Shown: piece by piece, positions 37,487 to 46,287 of the stretch
Layout of the letters: the number at the start of each line of letters is the position of its first letter
Numbering within the stretch: the stretch's first letter is position 1
Source: Halogeometricum sp. S1BR25-6
GTDB lineage: Archaea > Halobacteriota > Halobacteria > Halobacteriales > Haloferacaceae
DNA: 64,000 nucleotides
Assembly: GCF_031624495.1 (NCBI RefSeq)
Contig: NZ_JAMQOP010000001.1
Coordinates: forward strand, 682,001-746,000
Direction of reading: 5' to 3'
Notes under the pieces: generated by a model
What the model saw: only the letters and a program-made list of their open reading frames with translations
Database searches by the model: none
What the model was told of the DNA's origin: nothing
Translations under genes and position numbers: made by a program

Positions 37487-38137
37487 GTGGCAGTCTCGTT
37501 CGACCTGTTCGGCACGCTCGTCGACGCGGCCCGGCCGGCCGACCCCGCGGCGGCCGTCGCGGCCGAACTCCGCGACAGGGACGTCGCCGTCCCGGACGAC
37601 TGGGCGGACGCCTACGCCGAGGTCCACATCGACGCGCCGGAGGGGGCCGAAGTCCCCCTCCCCGCGCACGTCTCGGCCGCCCTCCGCTCTCGCGGCGTCG
37701 ACGCCCCCGCGAACGCCGCGCGTCGCGCCGTCGTCGCCGCGTTCGACCCCGAGGTGCGGACGCGCCCCGGCGCGGCCGACGCCGTCGTCGCCGCCGCCGA
37801 ACGCGGCCCCGTCGGTCTGTTCTCGAACTGCTCGGTCCCCGAACTCGTCGCGCGGACGCTCATCCGCTCGAACGTCGACCGCGACGTGTTCGCCGCGACG
37901 GTGTCCAGCGTCGCCTGCGGGTGGCGCAAGCCCGACCCGCGGGCGTTCAAGACGCTCGCCGGCCGCCTCGACGTCGCCCCCGAGACGCTCGTCCACGTCG
38001 GCGACAACTCGTACGCCGACGGCGGCGTCTCCGGCGTCGGCGGCCGCTTCGTCGACGCGACCGAGACCGACTTCGAGGCGTTCGCGGACGCCCTCCGCCG
38101 CGGCGCCTCGCTCTCCGAGTTCGTCTCGGAGGGCTGA
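37487..38137 (+). CDS. HAD-superfamily phosphatase at the head of the cobalamin operon
   Basis: 216 residues from a GTG at 37487. HAD motifs are in order: nucleophile SFDLFGTLVD, FSNCSVPE as motif II, Lys in GWRKPDPRAF and the acidic VHVGDNSYADG. The stop is followed after 3 nt by the cbiB GTG, so the two are co-translated. The phosphatase that removes phosphate in lower-ligand assembly (CobC in bacteria, CobZ in methanogens) is not otherwise present here. This HAD is a candidate for that step, by inference from context. Confidence 0.82.
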   Translation: MAVSFDLFGTLVDAARPADPAAAVAAELRDRDVAVPDDWADAYAEVHIDAPEGAEVPLPAHVSAALRSRGVDAPANAARRAVVAAFDPEVRTRPGAADAVVAAAERGPVGLFSNCSVPELVARTLIRSNVDRDVFAATVSSVACGWRKPDPRAFKTLAGRLDVAPETLVHVGDNSYADGGVSGVGGRFVDATETDFEAFADALRRGASLSEFVSEG

Positions 38138-38140
38138 GCC

Positions 38141-39079
38141 GTGCCCGCGAGCGCCGCCCTCGTCGTCGCACTCGCGGCCGGCCTCGACGCGGCGTTCGCC
38201 GAACCGCCGGCGCGCGTCCACCCCGTCGCCCTCCTCGGTCGCCTCCTCTCGCGTCCGGAACTCCAGTCGCAGTCGTCGCCGCCGTCGCACCCGCGACTCC
38301 GCGGCGTCCTCCTCGCCCTCCTCGTTCCCGTCGGCTTCGCCGCCGTCGCGGGTGCCGTCGTCGCCGCGGGTGGAGTCCTCTCGCCGTGGGTCGGCGCCGT
38401 CCTCGCCGGCCTCCTGCTGTTCTCGACGACCAGCCTCCGGATGCTGCTGGACGCCGCCCGCGACGTGACGCTCGCGGCCGACGCGGACCTCGAAACCGCC
38501 CGACGCGAGTTGCGCGCCCTCGCCGGCCGCGACGCCTCGGCGTTGGACGCCGCGCACGTTCGCTCGGCCGCCGTCGAGAGCGTCGCGGAGAACCTCGCGG
38601 ACGGCCTCGTCGCACCTCTCCTCGCGTTCGCCGTCTGCGCGCCCGTCTCGCTCCCTCTCGCCGCGGCCGCCGCCGCGTGGGTGAAGGGTGTCAACACGCT
38701 CGACTCGATGTTCGGCTACCGGACGAACCCCGTCGGCGAGGCGCCCGCCCGCCTCGACGACGCCGTCATGTGGCTCCCGGCCCGACTCTCGGCCGTGCTC
38801 CTCGCCGCTTCGGTCTTTCAGTTCTCCCTCCCGCTCTCCGCCCGCGTCCGGACGCTCGCGCGCCGGCCCCCCTCGCCGAACTCCGGGTGGCCGATGGCGA
38901 CGATGGCGGCCGTCCTCCCGGCGCGACTCGTCAAGCCGGGCGTCTACGACCTCGACCCGGCGTCCGACGAGGCGGGCACGCCGCTGCCGACGACGGCCGA
39001 CGCGACGCGCGCCGTCCGGGTGACGAACCGCGCGGGACTGCTCGCGTTCGCCCTCGCGGGGGTGGTGGCGTGGGCCTAA
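38141..39079 (+). CDS. cbiB: Adenosylcobinamide-phosphate synthase CbiB
   Basis: 312 residues from a GTG at 38141. It is a polytopic membrane protein with the family signature FGYRTNPVGEAPARLDDAVMWLPARLSA and an N-terminal ALAAGLDAAFAEPPARVHPVALLGRL. It condenses adenosylcobyric acid with aminopropanol phosphate at the membrane. It overlaps the cobS start by 10 nt. Confidence 0.92.
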   Translation: MPASAALVVALAAGLDAAFAEPPARVHPVALLGRLLSRPELQSQSSPPSHPRLRGVLLALLVPVGFAAVAGAVVAAGGVLSPWVGAVLAGLLLFSTTSLRMLLDAARDVTLAADADLETARRELRALAGRDASALDAAHVRSAAVESVAENLADGLVAPLLAFAVCAPVSLPLAAAAAAWVKGVNTLDSMFGYRTNPVGEAPARLDDAVMWLPARLSAVLLAASVFQFSLPLSARVRTLARRPPSPNSGWPMATMAAVLPARLVKPGVYDLDPASDEAGTPLPTTADATRAVRVTNRAGLLAFALAGVVAWA

Positions 39080-39834
39080 TCCCCCTTCCGGCCGCCCTCC
39101 GCGGCGGCGTCGCCTTCCTCACCCGCCTCCCCGTCGGGAGCGACGAGGCGTCGTGGGAGGCGTTCCGGCGCACGCCGCTCGCGTTCACGCTCGTCGGCTA
39201 CCTCGTCGGCGCCCTCGCGGCGCTTCCCCTCCTGCTTCCCGTGCCCGTGCCGACGGCGGCGGCGCTGTACCTCGCCACCCTCTACCTCCTCACGGGCGTC
39301 GCGCACGCCGACGGCCTCGCGGACGTCGGCGACGCGGCGGCCGTCCACGGCGACGCCGAGCGTCGGCTCTCGGTGCTCAAAGATTCGCAGACGGGCGTCG
39401 GCGGCGCGCTGGCGCTCTGTCTTTGCCTCGTCGCCCTCGGACTCGGCGCGCTCGGCGTCGCGGGCACCCTCCCGAGAACCGCCTTCGCTCTCGCCCTCGC
39501 GGCCGAAGTCGGCGCGAAGACGGGGATGGCGACGCTCGTCTGTACCGCCCAGAGCGCCCACGAGGGGATGGGGTCGGCGCTCCTCGACGCCAACGACGCC
39601 GCGAACCTCCTCCCCGTCGCCGTCGCTCTCCTCCCCCTCCTCCTCGTCGCGCCCGCCTTGGGCACCGGGGGTGTCGTCGCCGCGGCGCTCACACCCGTCG
39701 CGACGGCGCTCCTCGTCGGGCGCTGGGGAGAGAACCATCTCGGCGGCGTCAGCGGCGACGTGCTGGGCGCGGCGAACGAACTCGGGCGCGTCGTCGGCGT
39801 CCACGCGGGGGTGGTGGCGTGGACGCTCTTCTGA
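39070..39834 (+). CDS. cobS: Adenosylcobinamide-GDP ribazoletransferase CobS
   Basis: 254 residues from a GTG at 39070, overlapping the end of cbiB. It has several membrane helices and the conserved GVAHADGLADVGDA and LKDSQTGVGGAL motifs of cobalamin synthase. It joins adenosylcobinamide-GDP with alpha-ribazole (phosphate) in the membrane. The cobY GTG lies inside its last codons. Confidence 0.92.
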   Translation: MGLIPLPAALRGGVAFLTRLPVGSDEASWEAFRRTPLAFTLVGYLVGALAALPLLLPVPVPTAAALYLATLYLLTGVAHADGLADVGDAAAVHGDAERRLSVLKDSQTGVGGALALCLCLVALGLGALGVAGTLPRTAFALALAAEVGAKTGMATLVCTAQSAHEGMGSALLDANDAANLLPVAVALLPLLLVAPALGTGGVVAAALTPVATALLVGRWGENHLGGVSGDVLGAANELGRVVGVHAGVVAWTLF

Positions 39835-40415
39835 TGTGCGGCGGGCGGGGCACCCGCCTCGGCGGCAGGGTCGAAAAGCCCCTCGTCCCCGTCTGCGGCG
39901 TCCCCATGGTCGAACGCGTCGCCGCGGCGCTCCGGGAGAGTCGCGCCGAGACGGTCCACGCGGCCGTCTCGAATAACGCGCCGGAGACGGCCGAGCGCGT
40001 CCGCGAGATGGGCCTCGCCGTCGTCGAGACGTCCGGCGAGGGCTACGTCTCCGATTTGACCGCCGCGCTCGATTCGGTCGGGAGACCGGTCGTCACCGCC
40101 GCCGCCGACCTGCCGCTCCTCGAACCCGAACACGTGGATGACGCGATTGCGGAGAGTTTCGACCACGGGGGCGATGCCGGCAATGCAGACGACCCCCGTT
40201 CGGTCACCGTCTGCGTCCCCGCCGACCTGAAGCGCCGCCTCGGCGTCTCCGCGGATACGACCTTTCGGGGGGAGGACGGACGGGAACTCGCGCCGACGGG
40301 GCTGAACGTCGTCGGGAGCGGGGACGACACCGTGCAGTTGACGTGCGACGACCGCCTCGCGGTGAACGTGAACCGACCGTCGGACCTCGAACGCGCGGAG
40401 GCGCTGTGCGACTGA
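39819..40415 (+). CDS. cobY: Adenosylcobinamide-phosphate guanylyltransferase CobY
   Basis: 198 residues from a GTG at 39819, overlapping cobS by 16 nt. The nucleotidyltransferase signature MCGGRGTRLGGRVEKPLVPVCG starts at residue 6, and TAAADLPLL provides the metal Asp. CobY is the archaeal replacement for bacterial CobU: it transfers GMP from GTP and has no kinase activity. The position between cobS and cobT-like genes fits. Confidence 0.9.
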   Translation: MDALLMCGGRGTRLGGRVEKPLVPVCGVPMVERVAAALRESRAETVHAAVSNNAPETAERVREMGLAVVETSGEGYVSDLTAALDSVGRPVVTAAADLPLLEPEHVDDAIAESFDHGGDAGNADDPRSVTVCVPADLKRRLGVSADTTFRGEDGRELAPTGLNVVGSGDDTVQLTCDDRLAVNVNRPSDLERAEALCD

Positions 40416-41419
40416 TACTCGTCGCGGGGACGACCCGCACGGCCGAACGGGAGGGGCTGAGCGCCGCGGGCGCGACGCGCGACCTGCTGTGCCACACGCC
40501 GAGCGCCGACGCGGAGATTCTGACCTACGGTGACACCGTCCGCGCGCCGGTCACGCCCGTCAGTCCGACCGGGTGTCCGACGCCGGCGGCCGTCACCCGC
40601 GCCGTCCGCGAACTGCTGGGGTTCGACGCCACCGTCGTCGACGGCGGCCTCGCCGAACCGACGGGCGCGCCGACCGTCTCGATGGGTGCCGCCCCCGGCC
40701 GCGACATCGGCGAGGCGGACCCGGTGCAGACCGCGCCCGGCGCGTTCGCCGCCGCCCGGCAGTTCGGCCGCGCCCTGCCGGACGAGAAAGTCGTCGTCGG
40801 CGAGACCATACCGGGGGGGACGACAACGGCGCAGGCCGTCCTCCGCGCCCTCGGCGAGGAGTGGCCCACGTCCTCGTCGCTGCCGGAGAACCCCGTCGAA
40901 CTGAAGGAACGAGTCGTCGAGGAGGCGTTCGCGTCCTCCGACCTCGAACCGGGGCGTGCGGCGCACGCGCCCGAACTCGCCGTGCGGTTCGTGGGCGACC
41001 CCGTGTTGGCCGTCGCGAGCGGACTCGTCGCGGGAGCGCTCGAATCCGAGACCGAGGTGATTCTCGGCGGCGGTACGCAGATGCTCGCCGTCGCCGCCCT
41101 CGTCCGCCACGCGGGCGTCGTCGGACCGCTGACGCTGGCGACCACCTCCTATCTCGCCGACGACGTACCGGAACTGGCGGCGGCCGCGGCGGCGCACGAC
41201 GTGAACCTCGTCGTCACCGACCCCGGATTCGGCGGCGACGGCGACGGGGCGGGCGGCGTCGACCCCGGTCCCCTCTCGGCCTACGCCGACGGCGTCGCCA
41301 AGGAGGGGGCGGCGATGGGCGGCGCCCTCCACCTCGCGGCGCGCGCCGGGCGCCTGGACGAGGTGACCACCGCCACACTTGACGTGCTGGCCCGCCTGCG
41401 CTCCGACGATGGACCCTGA
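40406..41419 (+). CDS. cobT: Archaeal CobT-like nicotinate-nucleotide-dependent phosphoribosyltransferase (TIGR00303 type)
   Basis: 337 residues from a GTG at 40406, overlapping cobY by 10 nt. Landmarks are VAGTTRTAEREG, the glycine-rich VVGETIPGGTTTAQAVL, EVILGGGTQM and the GGALHLAARAG end. The archaeal branch differs from bacterial CobT but is assigned to forming the alpha-ribazole phosphate of the lower ligand. Its product would be used by CobS. Confidence 0.82.
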   Translation: MRLILVAGTTRTAEREGLSAAGATRDLLCHTPSADAEILTYGDTVRAPVTPVSPTGCPTPAAVTRAVRELLGFDATVVDGGLAEPTGAPTVSMGAAPGRDIGEADPVQTAPGAFAAARQFGRALPDEKVVVGETIPGGTTTAQAVLRALGEEWPTSSSLPENPVELKERVVEEAFASSDLEPGRAAHAPELAVRFVGDPVLAVASGLVAGALESETEVILGGGTQMLAVAALVRHAGVVGPLTLATTSYLADDVPELAAAAAAHDVNLVVTDPGFGGDGDGAGGVDPGPLSAYADGVAKEGAAMGGALHLAARAGRLDEVTTATLDVLARLRSDDGP

Positions 41420-42419
41420 CTCGGCGTCGTCGGTGTCGAGAGTGCCTCACGGCGGCGACGGCGACCCCGCCGTCGTCGACTTCAGCGCGAACACGAACCC
41501 GAAGCGGCCGCCCGGCACCGCTGCCGCCTACGACGCGGCGTACGGTCCGGCGACGCGCTACCCCGACGACGAGTACGCCGACTACCGGGCCGCGGCCGCC
41601 GACTACGTCGACTGCGACCCGAGCGACGTGGTCCCGACGGCGGGCGGGTTGACCGCCCTCCGCCTCGCGTTCGGCGTCACCGTCGCCCCCGGCGACGACG
41701 TGCTCGTCCCCGAACCCAGTTTCGGCGAGTACGACCGCGAGATTCGCTTACAGGGGGCGACGCCCGTCCCGGTCGCTCACGACGGGATTTTGGAAGCGGA
41801 CCCGGCGGAGTACGCCGCCGCCGTCGTCTGTACGCCGAACAACCCGACGGGTGAGGCGGCCGCCCCCGACGACCTGCGCGACTTCCTCGCGCGGTGCCGC
41901 GCGGCCGACACCGCCCTCGTCGTCGACGAGGCGTTCCTCGACTTCACCGACGACCCGAGCCTCGCGGGTAAATCGGGCGCTATCGTCGCTCGGTCGCTGA
42001 CGAAGATGTTCGGTCTCCCCGGTCTGCGCGCGGGATTCGCCGTCGCGACGGGCGGCCTCGGCGACGGACTCGACGCCGCGCGGCCAACGTGGGGACTCTC
42101 GGTGCCCGCGGCGGCCGTGGGCGCGCACTGCATGCGGCAGTCGACGTTCGTCGAGGAGACGAAGGCGCGCGTCGCCGCGGAGCGAGCGCGGATGCGCGAC
42201 CGCCTCGAAGCCGACTTCGAGGTGTTCCCCTCCGACGCCCCGTTCCTCCTCCTCGGGGTAGACGGCGACGTGGACGCCCTCCTCGCGCACGCCCGAGAAC
42301 GCGGGTTCGCCCTGCGCGACGCGCGGACGTTCCCGACGCTGGATTCGCACGTCCGGGTGGCCGTCCGCCTCCCGGAGGAGAACGAGGCCCTCGTCGACGC
42401 GCTCTCGGCGTTCGCATGA
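41409..42419 (+). CDS. cobD: PLP-dependent threonine-phosphate decarboxylase / histidinol-phosphate aminotransferase family (CobD)
   Basis: 336 residues from the ATG at 41409, overlapping the previous gene by 11 nt. Fold-type I aminotransferase features are VDFSANTNPKRPPG, CTPNNPTGEAA, LVVDEAFLDFTDD and the Schiff-base Lys in SLTKMFGLPGLRAGF. In this operon the member should be CobD, which makes aminopropanol phosphate from L-threonine phosphate. Sequence alone cannot fully exclude a HisC role, but context favours CobD. Confidence 0.88.
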   Translation: MDPDSASSVSRVPHGGDGDPAVVDFSANTNPKRPPGTAAAYDAAYGPATRYPDDEYADYRAAAADYVDCDPSDVVPTAGGLTALRLAFGVTVAPGDDVLVPEPSFGEYDREIRLQGATPVPVAHDGILEADPAEYAAAVVCTPNNPTGEAAAPDDLRDFLARCRAADTALVVDEAFLDFTDDPSLAGKSGAIVARSLTKMFGLPGLRAGFAVATGGLGDGLDAARPTWGLSVPAAAVGAHCMRQSTFVEETKARVAAERARMRDRLEADFEVFPSDAPFLLLGVDGDVDALLAHARERGFALRDARTFPTLDSHVRVAVRLPEENEALVDALSAFA

Positions 42420-43195
42420 CCGGCGGAGACGCTGGTTCCGACCCCGACGTCGACCCGGTCTTCCAGTCGGTCGTCCGCGACGGGGTCTGTCGGCTTCGGA
42501 GACCCGAGACGCGGTGGCTCTCGACGGGCCACGCCGGCGGCCCCTCGACCGGTCCCGTCGCGTACAACGTGAGCGTCCCCGAAGGATGGGACGAGCAGGA
42601 CGTCGACGGCTACGTCCGCCGCCGCCTCGCCGAGGCCGGGTTCGAGGAGTCGGGGCCGACGCTCCTCACGGGCGTCTCGATGCGGCACGCCCGCCGCGCC
42701 CGCCTCGGCCCCGTCGAGGCCGTCGTCACCGCGGGCGTGTCGAACCCGGCGGCGCTTCCCGTCGACGGCGGCGGGGAAGCGACCGCCCCCAATTCGAGCG
42801 ACGAGGGCGACCGCACGCCCGTCGGCACGGTGAACGTCCTCGTCGGCACGACGCGCGCCCTCGACGCGGGCGCCCTCGCCAACCTCGTCGCCGTCGCCGC
42901 CGAGGCGAAGGCCGCGACGCTCCTCGCGCGAACCGGCTTTCCGGGCACGACGACGGACGCCGTCGTGGCCGCCTGCGACCCCGCGGGCGCGGCGGCGGCG
43001 TACTCCGGCAGCGCAACCGACGTCGGGTCGGCCGCACGCGCCTGCGTTCGAGACGCCCTCTGCGCGTCGCTCGACTCGCGGTACGGCGGCGGGAGTCACT
43101 CCGAGGTTCCCGCCTCCGTCGCGGACGCCGCGTACGGCGTCGTCACCGACGAGCGGGCGTCCGTCTCCGAGATTTTCGGGAGCGAGAACGACTGA
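42416..43195 (+). CDS. cbiZ: Adenosylcobinamide amidohydrolase CbiZ
   Basis: 259 residues from the ATG at 42416, in an ATGA overlap with cobD. The family core is present: RWLSTGHAGGPSTGPVAYNVSV, GVSMRHARRARLGPVEAVVTAGVSNP, FPGTTTDAVVAAC. CbiZ strips the aminopropanol side chain from salvaged adenosylcobinamide, giving adenosylcobyric acid for re-entry at CbiB. Its presence indicates that this organism scavenges corrinoids. Confidence 0.9.
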   Translation: MTGGDAGSDPDVDPVFQSVVRDGVCRLRRPETRWLSTGHAGGPSTGPVAYNVSVPEGWDEQDVDGYVRRRLAEAGFEESGPTLLTGVSMRHARRARLGPVEAVVTAGVSNPAALPVDGGGEATAPNSSDEGDRTPVGTVNVLVGTTRALDAGALANLVAVAAEAKAATLLARTGFPGTTTDAVVAACDPAGAAAAYSGSATDVGSAARACVRDALCASLDSRYGGGSHSEVPASVADAAYGVVTDERASVSEIFGSEND

Positions 43196-43230
43196 GAAGC
43201 TTTTATTCCGAACGCGCCGAGGGGATCGTC

Positions 43231-44568
43231 ATGAACGACACACCGGTCCCCGCGGACCTGCCGGGGGTCGTCCTCGCCGGGACCGCATCGAGCGTCGGTA
43301 AGACCGTGGCGACGCTGGCCGTCTGCCGCGCCCTCGAACGCGCCGGTCGGACGCCCGTCGCGGCGAAGGCCGGCCCCGACTTCATCGACCCGAGCCACCA
43401 CGCCGCCTCGCTCGGCCGTCCGTCGCGGACGCTCGACCCGTGGATGACGGGCGAGGACGGTCTCAAGCGGGCGTACGCCCGCGGGGCCGACCACGGCGAC
43501 GTCTGCGTCGTCGAGGGGATGATGGGGCTGTACGACGGCGACGTGAGCACCGCCACGGTCGCCGCGGACCTCGACCTGCCGGTCGTCCTCGTCGTCGACG
43601 CGACGGCGGGGATGGAGAGCGTCGCGGCGACGGCGCTCGGCTTTCGCGCCTACGCCGACCGGATGGACTACGACGTGGACGTGGTCGGCCTCCTCGCCGC
43701 CCGCGCTCACGGCGGGCGGCACGAGGAGGGCATCCGGGAGGCGGTCCCCGAGGAGATGCACTACGTCGGCCGGACGCCGCCGCTGGACGGTCTCGACATC
43801 CCCGACAGACATCTCGGCCTACACGCCGGGAGCGAGTCCCCGGTCGACGACGACGCCCTCGACGACGCCGCCCGCCACGTCGACGCGGACGAACTGCTCT
43901 CGCTGGCGCGCCGCCCGCGGGTGGACGCGCCGCCGGAGCGACCGGCCGACCCCACCGGTCTGACCGTCGCCGTCGCCGAGGACGACGCCTTCCGCTTCGT
44001 CTACCCCTCCGTTCGAGAGCAACTCGCCGCGCGGGCGACGGTGGAGACGTTCGCGCCCGTCGCGGGCGACGACCTGCCCGACTGCGACGCCGTCTACCTC
44101 CCCGGCGGCTACCCCGAGAAGCGCGCCGCGGACCTCGCCGAATCGCCGGCGCTGTCGGCTATCGCGGACCGCGCGGCGGAGGATCTGCCCGTCTTCGGCG
44201 AGTGCGGCGGGCTGATGGCTCTCGGCGAGACGCTGACGACCGAGGACGGAGACGAGCACGCGATGGCGGGCGTCCTGCCCGTCTCGACGCGGATGACCGA
44301 CGGACCGGTCGCCCTCGACCACGTGGGCTACCGGGCGCGTCGGGACTCGCTCGTCGCGTCCGCGGGCGAGTCGCTGCGCGGCCACGAGTTCCACTACTCG
44401 GCGGCGACGGCCGCCCCCGACGCGCGCTTCGCGTTCGAGGTGGTCCGCGGCGCGGGCGTCGACGGCGCGAACGACGGCATCGAGGAGTACCGGACGCTCG
44501 GCACGTACGCGCACTTCCACGCCGAGTCGGGCGCGTTCGACGCGTTCCTCGACGCGGCGGCGGAGTGA
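43231..44568 (+). CDS. cbiA: Cobyrinate a,c-diamide synthase CbiA
   Basis: 445 residues from the ATG at 43231; TTTTATTCC at about 43201-43209 gives a leaderless-type promoter, so this gene may be transcribed separately as well. It has an N-terminal ATPase domain with P-loop GTASSVGKT and PDFIDPSHH. The C-terminal class I glutaminase-like domain has PVFGECGGLMALGE (nucleophile Cys) and GTYAHFHAESGAF. It amidates the a and c side chains with glutamine and ATP. Insertion-sequence-like DNA starts 66 nt after its stop. Confidence 0.92.
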   Translation: MNDTPVPADLPGVVLAGTASSVGKTVATLAVCRALERAGRTPVAAKAGPDFIDPSHHAASLGRPSRTLDPWMTGEDGLKRAYARGADHGDVCVVEGMMGLYDGDVSTATVAADLDLPVVLVVDATAGMESVAATALGFRAYADRMDYDVDVVGLLAARAHGGRHEEGIREAVPEEMHYVGRTPPLDGLDIPDRHLGLHAGSESPVDDDALDDAARHVDADELLSLARRPRVDAPPERPADPTGLTVAVAEDDAFRFVYPSVREQLAARATVETFAPVAGDDLPDCDAVYLPGGYPEKRAADLAESPALSAIADRAAEDLPVFGECGGLMALGETLTTEDGDEHAMAGVLPVSTRMTDGPVALDHVGYRARRDSLVASAGESLRGHEFHYSAATAAPDARFAFEVVRGAGVDGANDGIEEYRTLGTYAHFHAESGAFDAFLDAAAE

Positions 44569-44634
44569 GACCGAGAAGAGACCGAGCGACGGCGGCCGGA
44601 ACGGGCGGTAACTCGTAACTCGACGGTGTCAGTT

Positions 44635-44775
44635 GGCTCTGTTACAATCCTCTGCCGACGATAGTTTGTTGAGGCCGTGCTGAATACAGAGCGCGAATGC
44701 AGCAGCGTATCGAGTCGAATTTCTTCGTTTCCGGGGTATCCAGAACCCCTATAATCCGCCCTCCGACAACGAAGG
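44635..44775 (+). mobile_element. Decayed insertion-sequence end, left boundary of cassette 1
   Basis: Starting GGCTCTGTTACAATCC at 44635, this stretch aligns over about 70 nt with the sequence at 59179 (ATAGTTTxTTGAGGC, then CTGAATA and GCGCGA). Its segment at 44677-44704 matches 59733-59760 at 26 of 28 positions. The terminal sequence resembles ends of haloarchaeal IS elements (possibly IS6-type, from memory). No transposase frame is present. The right end also provides TATAATC, about 25 nt before the lipoprotein ATG. Confidence 0.65.
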
Positions 44776-45192
44776 ATGATGCACCGGCGGACGATGATTG
44801 GGCTGCTGGCCGCTGGAACAACGGCGATGGCAGGGTGCGGATTCGACCAGCGTGTCTCCGGCGGAGATGTCCAAATTACGAATCGGGATAGCTCGCACAC
44901 GGTCACCGTTCACCTCCGGCAAATAGACGATGGAGGCTAGACAGAGACGTTCCAAGGGACGCCTCCACAGCGGCGAGTACTCACGCTCGATTCCGACGAG
45001 ACACGGACTCTCGATTCGTTCATCCCTGACGGTGGGGACTGGCTGCTCGTCGCCGAAACTGCCGTCGGAGACGTAAGCCGGGAGGCGGCACCTGAACCTC
45101 GTTTCACACGGGATAGCGCCTCGAGCACCCTGCCAGTGCCTGATGGTGATGCCCGGCGACTCATTTATGCTCCGATACTTAGTAGAGGATAG
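44776..45192 (+). pseudogene. Small lipoprotein gene interrupted by an in-frame TAG
   Basis: From the ATG at 44776 the frame gives a lipoprotein signal (RRTMIGLLAAGTTAMAGC) and a beta-rich start. It meets TAG at 44938-44940, then stays open for 83 more codons (TETFQGTPPQRRV, VLTLDSDETRTLDSFIPDGG, VPDGDARRLIYAP) to TAG at 45190. Together this is a typical small haloarchaeal surface lipoprotein of about 138 residues. A C-to-T change in a Gln codon (CAG) would create the stop. It is followed 1 nt later by the next gene, as expected for one operon. Confidence 0.75.
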
Positions 45193-45193
45193 C

Positions 45194-46159
45194 ATGGATG
45201 AAACCCAGTCGGCTTCCGCCACCACCCTCGGCGGGGTATCGCCGGAGGAGGCATTCGCCATCCTCGGAGACGAGACCCGACTGAACATCATCCGGGTACT
45301 GTGGCGTGCCGGTGCCCTCCACGCGTACGACGATATCGACGACAGCACGTCGACCATATCGTTCTCGGAACTCCGCCGGCGTGTCGACGTCGATGACAAC
45401 GGCCGGTTCAACTACCACCTCTCGAAGCTCGTCCCCCACTTCGTGCGAAAGACCGCCGACGGGTACCGACTGAGTGGTGGCGGAAAGCGGATCGCCCGAA
45501 CCGTCATCTCCATCGCGGGGGACCACGACGCAACGGTGGCCGGTGAGGTGAGTACGGACTGCCCGGTGTGCGGTGCAGCTGTGGCCGTCACGTACGAGGA
45601 CCAGTGGCTCCGTTTCGCCTGCACCGAGTGTCCGGGGCTGTTCGGCGACGCGGCTCCGGATGGGACGCTCCTGAACGCACCGTTCCCGCCGCCGGGGCTG
45701 GCCGGGCGGACGCCGGACGACGCGCTCCGGGCCGAACTCTATCGGTGTATGTTGGACCTGACGTGCCTGATGCAGGGGGTCTGTCCCGAGTGTGCGAGTG
45801 CCGTCAGGGGGACGCTCTCGGTGTGCGACGACCACGACGCCACCCCCGAGCGACTCTGCGGAGCCTGTGGGACACCGTTCGTCGCGTGGGGTGAACTGCG
45901 ATGTGACACCTGTCGGTTCGCCAAACGGCTCCCCGTCGAGCTGTGTGTGATGGGACTGGCACCCGTCATCGGATTCCTATAAGCTCGGGGGACCGAAGTG
46001 CTCGCACCGTCGCTGGACGAACTCTTCGACCTCGTTCGGACGCAGGTGCGAACCACCGTCACCGAACGTCCCCTCCGTGTGGCCACCACCATCGGTGCGG
46101 ACGACGCCCTGACGCTGACCCTCGACGAACACCTCTCTGTCGTCGATATCTCTCAGTAG
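45194..46159 (+). pseudogene. ArsR-like winged-helix regulator with zinc ribbons, interrupted by an in-frame TAA
   Basis: From the ATG at 45194, an N-terminal winged helix (EEAFAILGDETRLNIIRVLWRAG) is followed by three zinc-knuckle pairs (CPVCGAA with CTECPG, CPECAS, CGACG with CDTCRF). After CVMGLAPVIGFL comes TAA at 45980-45982. The same frame then continues for 58 codons (VLAPSLDELFDLVRT, VRTTVTERPLRVATTIGAD, EHLSVVDIS) to TAG at 46157. Full-length haloarchaeal relatives of about 320 residues contain this tail. The shortened form keeps DNA-binding and zinc parts and could still work. Confidence 0.75.
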
Positions 46160-46230
46160 CTGGCTTCGACACCGCTATCGGATTCCTCCCCTCTGAGCAC
46201 GTGGAGAAGGACTCTTCACTAGTTTTTCCG

Positions 46231-46248
46231 GGAGAAATATCATTCTCC
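46231..46248. promoter_or_regulatory. Palindrome over the cupin operon promoter
   Basis: GGAGAA (46231-46236) and TTCTCC (46243-46248) form a 6+6 palindrome around AATATCA-type DNA that could serve as TATA box. A ribosome-binding sequence and the cupin ATG follow 40 nt later. It is a likely operator for the neighbouring winged-helix regulator; this link is inferred from position. Confidence 0.5.
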
Positions 46249-46287
46249 GAATACTAATGCCCGGGCTCGGCGTAGGAGGTGTCGAAC

